DNA from: Portulaca oleracea
Lineage: Eukaryota; Streptophyta; Magnoliopsida; Caryophyllales; Portulacaceae
Direction: 5' to 3'
Length of the DNA stretch: 64,000 nucleotides
Assembly (NCBI GenBank): GCA_029582165.1
Contig: CM055877.1
Coordinates: 32,705,249-32,769,248 of the forward strand
How positions within the stretch are numbered: the first letter of the stretch is position 1; every line of letters starts with the position of its first letter. Positions 56,025 to 64,000 of the stretch are shown piece after piece. The notes under the pieces were generated by a model that saw only the letters and a list, made by a program, of their open reading frames with translations, had not been told where the DNA came from and did not search any database. Position numbers and translations under genes: made by a program.

Positions 56025-57494
56025 ATGAAGGCCGTCAACATGGAAGGAAAGATAGCTGAACTTGAGGCTATGTTAAACAGGCTCGTCAGGGAAAGTGAAG
56101 AGAAAGACAAGAAGATCAGCGAACAAAGTGAACAAATCGCAAAACTGATGAAGAAGATAGAGAAGCGCAAGTATCAAGACTCTGACGAAGATTCAGACAA
56201 AGAAGAATCTGACAAAGAGTCTTCGAAGGGTGATGGTGATGGGGAAGACAAGAAGAGTATCTCGGTTTCAGAATCACTAACTGTAGAGCAGATTCAAAAC
56301 TTGGTGGCAAATGCAGTACGGGCTCAACTCGGAGAGAGATCAAACAGGACTCATTTGTACACGAAGCCGTACACGAAGAGGATCAACGCCCTTCAAATGT
56401 CGCAAGGATATCAACCCCCAAAGTTCAATCAATTTGATGGGAAAGGTAATCCTAAGCAGCACATCGCTCACTTCATCGAAACTTGTAGCAATGCCGGCAC
56501 AGAAGGAGATCGGCTAGTGAAACAATTCGTCCGGTCTTTGAAAGAGATCGCATTCGACTGGTATACGGACTTAGAGCCTGAATCTATCAACAGCTGGGAG
56601 GAAATGGAGCAAGAGTTTCTCAACAGGTTCTATTGCGCTCAACGGGTCGTTAGTATGACAGAACTGACAAATACCAAACAGTGGGAGGGCGAACCAGTAC
56701 TTGACTATATCCATCGATGGAGGGCTCTTAGTCTTGAATGCAAGGATCGCCTCACCGAAGCCTCAGCTGTCGATATGTGCGCTCAAGGCATGCATTGGGA
56801 TCTGCTCTATGTCCTTAAGATGGCCAAGCCAAAAACCTTCCAGGAGCTGGCAACCAAGGAACATGATATGGAGATCACCATAGCAAGTCGACGGGGAAGG
56901 TCTTCATCTGATACAAGGAACGACGATAGGTATAAGAAGAATGGCAAGCCATCAAAAACTTCAAAAGAGGAGTCTTTGGCTATTTCTGCTTGTGAGCCAG
57001 TACGAATCTCTTCCAAGCCTAAACCAGAAAGGAAGAAAGTCCATTTCCCGAAAGATGCTGAAAGGAAGCGTCCTACACTGAAGGAACTTCAAGAAAAGAA
57101 ATACCCATTTCCAGACTCCGATTTGTCAGGAATGCTCGAGAACCTGTTAGAGACGGGAGTTATCGAACTTCCACAACCAAAGAGGTCGGAAGAAGCGGGA
57201 AGAACCACAGATCCAAGATATTGTCATTATCATAGGGTAGTCAATCACTCTCTTGAGAAGTGTGTCACACTTAAGGAGAAAATCATGAAGCTAACTGAGG
57301 AAGGACAGATAATATTGGACTTAGATGACAATGTCGAAGCCAATTATGTTTCAGCACAACCGATTCCAGCCAAGAGAAATGAATTCTTGATGATTCAGTT
57401 TGGATGTCAAAAACCAGTTTTACTTTCTGTACGAGTCGAGGCCCCTCAAGATGAACATGAGCAAGTCTCAAAAGCTTTTGGTGAAGAGGAATGA
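56025..57494 (+). CDS. Gag of LTR retroelement, copy 2
   Basis: 489 residues from MKAVNMEGK at 56025, the start position conserved in the other copies (55351 and 62532); the frame stays open upstream to 55857. The N-terminal coil (IAELEAMLNRLVRESEEKD) is followed by an acidic stretch (DSDEDSDKEESDKES). The Gag core includes FDGKGNPKQHIAHFIETC, LVKQFVRSLKEIAFDWY, EEMEQEFLNRFY and [24 protein letters not shown] finger, YCHYHRVVNHSLEKC (about 57229-57273), follows; this variant is usual in Tat-type plant Gag. It ends at TGA 57492-57494, with the frame open beyond. It forms particles for a non-autonomous element; no protease or RT is nearby. Confidence 0.85.
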   Translation: MKAVNMEGKIAELEAMLNRLVRESEEKDKKISEQSEQIAKLMKKIEKRKYQDSDEDSDKEESDKESSKGDGDGEDKKSISVSESLTVEQIQNLVANAVRAQLGERSNRTHLYTKPYTKRINALQMSQGYQPPKFNQFDGKGNPKQHIAHFIETCSNAGTEGDRLVKQFVRSLKEIAFDWYTDLEPESINSWEEMEQEFLNRFYCAQRVVSMTELTNTKQWEGEPVLDYIHRWRALSLECKDRLTEASAVDMCAQGMHWDLLYVLKMAKPKTFQELATKEHDMEITIASRRGRSSSDTRNDDRYKKNGKPSKTSKEESLAISACEPVRISSKPKPERKKVHFPKDAERKRPTLKELQEKKYPFPDSDLSGMLENLLETGVIELPQPKRSEEAGRTTDPRYCHYHRVVNHSLEKCVTLKEKIMKLTEEGQIILDLDDNVEANYVSAQPIPAKRNEFLMIQFGCQKPVLLSVRVEAPQDEHEQVSKAFGEEE

Positions 57495-58175
57495 TGGAGC
57501 TCGGTGTCTCAAAAGAAGATTAGGGGGCAAAGGGAAGTCCAAACACAACCACCTCGAAGGCAGCAAAGGAGAATGAGAAACCCTCAACCTTCAGCAGAGA
57601 AGAAAAGGCTTGAAGTCATCGAGAAACAAGAATTCGGTTGTTCAACTAAGTTGCTCAAGCGAGGCCCTCGTGTTCCTCTCACGCTAGAGGAATACTTTCC
57701 GAAGTACTTCTTTGAAGAAGTTAACAATGTTGCAGCTGTGAATATGGAGTATCAGCCTAAGTCAAAGCTCTCCGTGTTCGATAGGTTGGGACAGTCAGCT
57801 TCCCGCAAACAAGTATCTGTCTTTGAGCGAATAGGGTGTCCAGGAGAGCGCAAAGCCTCAGTCTTCAGTAGGATCAAGGGTGGTTCGAGATCAAAGTCTC
57901 CTGTATTGTCAAAGATCAAACAAGCTGAAGAGGTGGCAAACTCACAAGCCGACCAGGAAAAGAGCTCCGCATTCAACCGCCTTGGAGTCATCAACGAAGT
58001 TCAAAGCACCATCCCATCTCGCATGAAGCGTTGTTCAACGTTGGAGGTCAAGACTGAAAGATCTCTTAGAGTGAAGAGACGCACTGTGATCTTCACCGGT
58101 CATCAAAGAAAAAACAACGTTGACGAAGAGCTTGAGCAAGAGGAGACATTTTCTTCTTCCCAAGTCAAAATCTAG
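57495..58175 (+). pseudogene. In-frame extension of Gag with SVF-R-(L/I)-G repeats
   Basis: Directly continues the copy 2 Gag frame after one TGA. The copy at the window end reads GAAGAGGAAGG at this point, with no stop in the seen bases, so the TGA may be a point change and the two parts one protein. Contents: a basic start, LLKRGPRVPLTLEEYFP, then short repeats SVFDRLG, SVFERIG, SVFSRIKG and SAFNRLG, then a basic segment, ending in SSSQVKI. The repeats look like short helical linear motifs. The function is unknown; in related plant elements this part sits between Gag and protease (from memory). Confidence 0.6.
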
Positions 58176-58469
58176 GAAAGTGAAGATATAGCTCCCGAAC
58201 AAGAGCCTAAACTCACAAATAAAAAAAGATTCCATTTTCAGTTCATTTGCCTTTGAGTTCCTTTCATTTTCAGCGTTGTAATATTCCTGGCCCGCAATAG
58301 TATAAACTATGTACGGCTAAATTAATAAATAAAATCTCCATTTCTATTTTTTAAATTTGAACTACGTTTGGCTTGATCCTTATGAGTGCTTCATTCTTAA
58401 GGTACGTAGGCAATTTGGGGTCCAGACCCAAATATAGTCATACACAAGAAAAAAAAATCAATCACAGGC
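58176..58469. other. Non-coding link between Gag extension and tandem arrays
   Basis: Pol would be expected here. I see no protease, RT or integrase motif in any frame. Confidence 0.6.
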
Positions 58470-59440
58470 CACCAAATTTTGAAGACTTTCAAGTCAACAA
58501 ACTTTAATGACTTATAAGTTAGCAAATTCAAGACTCACAAGTCAAAGTTCAAGACTTTCAAGTCAAAGACTCTCAAGTCACCAAAGTTAAAGACTCCCAA
58601 GTCGACATTAAAGACTTTAAGTCAAGGACTCCCAAGTCAATCAAATAAAAGACTCTCAAGTCACCAGATTCACCGACTTCCAAGTCAACGGAAATAAAAG
58701 ACTTCCAAGTTAGCAAAAATTCAAGACTTTCAAATCAACAAACTTCAAGACTCTTAAGTCATCAAGTCTCTTGACTCCCAAGTCAACAACAAGACAAAGA
58801 CTTCCAAGTCAGTCCAACTCTCTCATCAACGAGCCTCATGACCCCCAAGTCGACAAAATGAAAGACTTTCAAGTCAATCAAATTCAAATTAACAAAATAC
58901 AAAGACTCACAAGTCAAGATCACGACTTCCAAGTCAATAAAATTTGAGATTCCCATGTCAACAATGCATACGACTCTTACGTCAGCAAATCCAAAGACTT
59001 TTAAGTCAACAAACTTCCTGACTCTTAATTCATCAAACCCACTGACTTCCAAGTCAGTAACAAAAAAATCGAAGACTTCCAAGTCAGCAAAAAATTGAAG
59101 GCTTCCAAGTCAGTTAAGTTCAAGACTACCAAGTCATTAAAATCAAATTCTAAGATGAAGAGAATTAATTACTTGAAGGTCATCCAAGAAAAGACTCCCA
59201 AGTCGCTCCCACACAAGATTCATGAGTTCACGACTCTCAAGTCAAAGCGCATGACTCATACGTCAATAAAATTTTCTGACTCACAAGTTAATAGGAATGC
59301 AGGATTCCCAAGTCAAGGCAAGCAAAGACTCTCAAGTCAATACAAGACTCTTAAGTCAGTAAAGTCATAGGTCACACATACAAGACTCCAAAGTCGACAA
59401 GATTAAAGACTTCTAAATTATAAGAATTGTGGGCTTTCAA
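58470..59440. repeat. Short dyad array, GACT(T/C)NNAAGTC
   Basis: About 40 degenerate units of 18-25 bases, each containing GACTTCCAAGTC, GACTCTCAAGTC or similar, joined by A-rich linkers (AACAAA, ATTAAA). GACTT and AAGTC are reverse complements, so each unit is a small dyad. Frames across it (58783-59082 minus, 59095-59370 plus) follow from the repetition. Confidence 0.95.
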
Positions 59441-59619
59441 GTTGCACTTTGACATGTTAGGATCCTCATGTAGGTGGTTTACTTAAAGTCAACGCCATCA
59501 ATGGAATACTCAGGTTGGTTGAGAACTTGATTCAAGCATGCAACAGGGTGGCATCGTCATCATGTCGGCCGACTTCCGCTCCAAGACGATGTCATCATCC
59601 TTCAGATCAGAGGCGCTGA

Positions 59620-60420
59620 CTCCGTCGACCCAAACTGTACTGGCGTTTTTGAGAGAGTTGTCTATGATAACTCTACGTCAGTAAGCTGAGGAGTGTTCCA
59701 CTTGCGGCGAGGCACTGGCTCTGTCGACCCAGGTCAATTCTGAAAAGAGACACCTCAAAGATGTCTAATACATCAGAACGTCCTTGAGGAGTAAACACGA
59801 TGACAGCTGTCGGCCAGTCGATTCGAAAGAGACACCTCAAAGATGTCTAATACATCAGAACGTCCCTAAGGAGTAAACGCGATGGCGGCTATGTCGACCC
59901 AGGTCAGTTCTGAAAAGAGACACCTCAAAGAGGTCTAATACATCAGAACATCCCTGAGGAGTAAACGCGATGGCGGCTCTGTTGACCCAGATCAGTTCTG
60001 AAAAGAGACACCTCGAAGATGTCTAATACATCAAAACGTCCCCGAGGAGTAAACACGATGACAACTCTGTCGACCCAGGTCAGTTCTGAAAAGAGACACC
60101 TCAAAGATGTCTAATACATCAGAACGTCCCTGAGGAGTCAACGCGATGGTGGCTCTGTCGACCCAGACAGTCCTGAAGAGAGTAGTCTAGGACTACTCTA
60201 CGTCAGTACGCTGAGGAGTAGTCCACGAAAGCAAAGATGGTGACACCGTCGACCCAGACAGTCCTGAAGAGAGTAGTTTAGGACTACTCTACCTCAATAC
60301 GCTGAGGAGTAGCCCAAGGAAGCGAGATGGCGACACTTTCGACCTAGACAGTCCTGAAGAGAATAGTCTTAGAGAATAGTCTAAGACTATTCTACGTCAG
60401 CACGCTGAGGAGTTAGCAAG
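59620..60420. repeat. Minisatellite of 84-98-bp stem-forming units
   Basis: About eight units in two subfamilies. Type 1 has GAGACACCTCAAAGATGTCT ... ACATCAGAACGTCC (starts near 59747, 59829, 59927, 60005, 60092). Type 2 has GAGTAGTCTAGGACTACTC ... CGCTGAGGAGTAG (near 60180, 60268, 60358). All share CTGTCGACCCAG and TGAGGAGT. Each unit holds an internal inverted repeat. Confidence 0.9.
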
Positions 60421-60712
60421 ATTGTGACAATGACGATGGACAACTTCAAGCACAGGATGATAATTAATCTCAGCTCTCTGTACAGAAAACATGGCAAAAA
60501 AAATTAAGCAAGAAAAAGAAAAGGTCAAATTATATGAGAAAAATAAAAAGTAGAAAGAAAGAAAGAAAAAAAAATACTGTAAAACCTATGAGTTTGCAGA
60601 TTCAGGGAGCAGACGAGGAACAGCAGATGAATGGAAGAGGCAAGAATTGTGCGTTTATATAGTATCTGATTGGCCAAGTTTCAGGATACTACTAGAATTC
60701 TCAGTCAAGTCT

Positions 60713-60834
60713 CCAACTCCATCACCATCACCAACTCAAACTCAAACTCAAACTCCAACTCAAATTCCAACTCCAACTCCAACTCCAACTCCAACTCCAA
60801 TTCCAACTGCAACTCCAACTCCAACTCCAACTAA
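60713..60834. repeat. Microsatellite (CAACTC)n
   Basis: Hexamer repeat of CAACTC with some CAAACT and CAATTC variants, about 20 units. The Thr/Pro-rich frame across it is a by-product. Confidence 0.95.
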
Positions 60835-60984
60835 CAAAAATTTATCCGACTAAATTTCTGATGAAATTTTTTATCCAAACTGAAAAGTTGTTATGAAAAA
60901 ATTTTATTGTCCTTAAATATTCGAGACTCAACCGCTTAAAACACCCAAAATTTGTGTCCGTGGCTGACTCTCGAAGGGGGCATC

Positions 60985-61433
60985 TGTAGGAGGCAAAAAT
61001 TTGTCAGCAAATCAGAAAATGACACATGGAAAATAATTTAAATTTATTTAGCTGCCACGTGTTAAATTAATTACGGCGGTCCATTTAATTAAATTTTAAA
61101 TGGAAATATATTATGGCCAATAGCGTCGCGACACGTGTCAGTTATGATGCAGAAAATCATAATTATTCCCTTATTTTAAATAAAGGGACATTTAATTAAT
61201 TTGGGCCCAAGCCCAAAGCTGACTCAAACTCTAGGCAACCCTAGGCCTCCATTGCCTATAAATAGGGGTCTTCTCCCTCATTTTCAACACACTCTGCAGT
61301 CTACCCTCGACGGCATTCGGCATTCTGCACTCCAGAGGCTTCAGAAGTTCAATCTGCCAGCAGTCTCCAGCTACTAAGCGCCAAGGATCGAAGTCTGCAA
61401 AAGCTCAAGATCGAGTCTTCAAGCAATTTCAAG
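60985..61433 (+). repeat. LTR, copy 2, truncated at its 3' end
   Basis: Begins TGTAGGAGGCAAAAATTTG after a purine-rich GAAGGGGGCATC; TATA box TATAAATAG at 61257-61265. It breaks off after about 450 bases; what follows is an inverted LTR terminus (61434-61454). Confidence 0.8.
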
Positions 61434-61454
61434 TCTAAAATAAATAAAGACAAG
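61434..61454 (-). repeat. Inverted LTR terminus at an LTR-LTR junction
   Basis: The 21 bases TCTAAAATAAATAAAGACAAG are the reverse complement of the LTR end seen at 55905-55925. They sit exactly between LTR copy 2 and LTR copy 3. Confidence 0.85.
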
Positions 61455-62458
61455 GTAGGAGGCAGAAATTTATCTACCAAATAAAAAATGACACGTGGAA
61501 ATTAAATTAATTTTTATTGGCCAATTGCAAGCTGCCATGTGTCAAACTGACCCCGACGGACCCACCCAGTAAAAATTAGATGGAGTTAAAATCCGACCAA
61601 TTAGAGTCTGCCATGTGTCAAGATGATGCAGAAAATAATAATTATTTCTTTATGTAAAATTAAAGAAATAATTAATTAATTTGGGCTCAAGCCCAAAGTC
61701 CGACTCAAACCCTAGGCAATCCTAGGCCTCCAAATCCTATAAATAGAGGCCCTCCCCTTCATTTTCAACCTCAGAGACACTGCAAACTACACCGGCGGCA
61801 TTCGACATTCTGCACTTCAGAGAATTCAGAAGCTCGAACAGCAAGCGGCCTCCAGCTCCCAAGCGCCAAGGATCGAAGTCTGTTGAAGCTCAAGATCTAG
61901 TTTTCAAGCCTCTACTGCGTCAAGATCAAGAACTGTTTCAGAGTTCTTGAGCAAGACCTGCAAAGCCTTCAGAAGATCGAACTACAGACGTTCTCCAGCT
62001 ACAAGCAACAAGGACTAAGATCGGCTAGTTCAACAACTTCTGTTCTTCGCATCAAAGATCGCGATGCGTCTTCCTCGTCTAATTCATCGATCGAGATCAA
62101 GCATTCAAGCCCTCGCATCCAAGAACTTGAAGAATCGCAATGACGATACCAACAGATCGGTGTTAGACTTCGAGCAACCTCCAGCTACCAAGCATCAAGG
62201 GGATCAACGCTCAAGACCTTCAGCTCAAGATCTACTACAAGAGTTCTTCAGCTCAACCTGCATCCAAGATCGAGATCAAGCGTCCACGCCCTCAACTCAT
62301 CCAAGACTCAAGGAGATTGAATCAGAGGATCATCATTATTGTATTCAATATAGAGATTCTACCTACATACATTCAAATATTAATACAAATTAATTTGTTT
62401 CTCAATTTCCTGTCTTTATTTATTCTAGACTAGAAATTTGTGTTTACAAATTTGGCAC
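61454..62458 (+). repeat. LTR, copy 3
   Basis: 1005 bp, from GGTAGGAGGCAGAAATT (first base of TG changed) to TTTGTGTTTACA, with TATA box TATAAATAG at 61738-61746. It has an extra AG/CT-rich stretch (about 61790-62340) with repeated CAAGATC and CCAGCTCC motifs, which makes it longer than copy 1. A frame within it (62064-62393) is unlikely to be a gene. Followed by the primer-site region AATTTGGCACACTCGGTG. Confidence 0.8.
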
Positions 62459-62531
62459 ACTCGGTGGGACATCTCTGCCTCTCATCTCTTTCTCCAAGAA
62501 GTCAAATTCGACATTCGATTCAAGTGACGTA

Positions 62532-64000
62532 ATGGCCGTCAACATGGAAGGAAAGATAGCTGTACTTGAGGCTATGTTAAACATGCTCGCCAGGGAAAGT
62601 GAAGAGAAAGACAAGAAGATTAACGAACAAAGCGAGCAAATCACAAAACTGATGAAGAAAATTGAGAATCGTCCCTATCAAGACTCCGATGAAGATTCCG
62701 ACAAAGAGGAATCTGACAAAGAGTCTTTCAAGGGTGATGGTGATGGTGATGGGGAAGACAAGAAGAGTAATTCATCTTCAGAATCACTGACTGTGGAGCA
62801 GATTCAAAACTTAGTGGCAAATGCAGTGCGGGCTCAACTCGGAGAAGGATCAAACAACACTCACTTGTACATGAAGCCAAACACGAAAAGGATCGACGCC
62901 CTTCGAGTGCCACGAGGATATCAGCCCCCTAAGTTTAACCAGTTTGATGGAAAGGGTAACCCTAAGCAACACATTGTACATTTCATCGAGACTTGTAGTA
63001 ATGCTGGCACGGAAGGAGATCGGCTAGTGAAGCAATTTGTCCGCTCTCTGAAGGGGATCGCATTCGACTGGTATACAGATCTAGAGCCTGAATCTATCAA
63101 TTGTTGGGAGCAAATGGAGCAAAAGTTTCTCAACAGGTTCTACTGCGCTCAACGAGTCGTCAGCATGATAGAGTTGACAAATACCAGACAGTGGGAGGGC
63201 GAGCCAGTACTTGAATATATCCATCGTTGGAGGGCTCTTAGTCTTGAATGTAAGGATCGCCTCACCGAAGCTTCAGCTGTCGATATGTGCGCTCATTTAT
63301 GCACTGGGAGTTACTCTACATCCTCAAGATGGTCGAACCAAAAACCTTCCAAGAATTAGCAACCAAGGCACATGATATGGAGATCACTATAGCAAGTCGA
63401 CGGGGAAAATCTTCATCTTTATATGATGCAAGGAACGATGATAAGTATAAGAAGAATGGCAAGCCATAGAAAACTTCAAAAGAGGAGTCCATAGCTATTT
63501 CTCCTTGTGAGCCAGTACGAATCTCTTCCAAGCCTAAACCAAAAAGGAAGAAACTGAAAGATGCTGAAAGGAAGCGTCCTACATTGAAGGAGCTTCAAGA
63601 AAAAGAAGTACCCGTTTCCGGACTCGGACTTGTCAGGGATGCTAGACGACTTGTTGGAAAAGGGAATTATTGAACTCCCACAACCAAAAAGGTCGGAAGA
63701 GGCGGGCAGAACCACAGACCCAAGATATTGCCGCTATCATAGAGTAGTTAGTCACCCTCTTGAGAAGTGTATCACACTGAAGGAGCGCATCATGAAGCTA
63801 GTTAAGGAGGGAAAAATAATATTGGACTTGGATGATAACGTCGAAGCCAATTACGTTTCAGCACATCCAGTTTCGGCTAGGAGAAACGAATTCCTGATGA
63901 TTCAATTTGGATGCCAAAAATCAGTTCCTCTTGCTGTACTAGTCCAGGCTCCTCAAGATGAACATGAGCAAGCCTCAAAAGCTTTTGGTGAAGAGGAAGG
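62532..64000 (+). pseudogene. Gag, copy 3, running off the window
   Basis: Start ATGGCCGTCAACATGG at 62532. Very similar to the copy 2 Gag through the acidic region and Gag core. Lesions: one-base shift near 63294 (after VDMCA), a TAG near 63469, and a one-base gain near 63600. The finger segment YCHYH of copy 2 reads with Arg in the second position here. The copy continues past the window edge, so the rest of the element, including any pol, cannot be judged. Confidence 0.8.

Noticed and set aside
60647..60853. Thr/Pro repeat protein
   Set aside because: Translation of a (CAACTC)n microsatellite.
62064..62393. Arg/Ser-rich 109-residue frame
   Set aside because: Lies fully within an LTR and is not open in the other LTR copies.

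Overview
The window is nuclear DNA of a flowering plant, probably a eudicot, from a gene-poor, transposon-dense region. The evidence is the mix of elements: plant L1-type LINEs, Ty3/gypsy and Copia retrotransposons, a 5S-carrying Cassandra TRIM, a CACTA (En/Spm) element, a Mutator-like (MULE) transposase and a MULE-type MITE. Introns are of plant type. I see no intact ordinary host gene, rRNA or tRNA gene, or CRISPR array. Nearly every long open frame is a piece of a transposable element, and most are broken by stops or frameshifts.

Layout. 1-1165: gypsy gag fragment (+). 1166-6840: LINE that has lost its 3' part (-). 7620-7857: one end of a CACTA-like element. 7866-8880: decayed Copia gag/protease (+). 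8881-10650: AT-rich, no gene. 10661-13018: 5'-truncated LINE with poly(A) tail and probable 10-bp target duplication (-). 13029-24698, 32608-35224 and 45323-52150: one older mosaic, interrupted by later insertions. It carries GGTTAACC-rich repeat arrays, three copies of an unrecognised minus-strand ORF family (called P here), three two-exon GRF-type zinc-finger genes, a chimeric ORF and, at its right end, a broken MULE transposase gene. Insertions into the mosaic have readable boundaries: a tandem Cassandra with three LTRs (18012-19166, TSD GATAT), a 7.9-kb gypsy element (24699-32607, TSD CATGG) with its own nested insertion, a complete 10.1-kb CACTA element (35225-45322, TSD TAC), and a 592-bp MITE (45898-46489, 10-bp TSD).

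53100-54060 is a decayed LINE 3' end (+). From 54612 to the window end lies a stack of three related LTR elements that encode only Gag and a gag-proximal extension. Where pol would be expected, the middle copy has about 2 kb of tandem repeats rich in small dyads.

How the parts relate. The CACTA element has a TNP2-like gene, a second En/Spm-type gene, and palindromic subterminal repeats of the kind bound by CACTA accessory proteins. Its 5' region holds two long inverted repeats, one able to form a nearly perfect hairpin with arms of about 300 nt. The MULE transposase, the GRF genes and the P ORFs all lie on the minus strand and are interleaved with the same arrays. They may be accessory genes of one very large MULE-like element or a pile-up of related elements; the sequence alone does not decide this. 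Several stops are of the CpG/CpNpG-type C-to-T (or G-to-A) class, as expected for long-methylated repeats.
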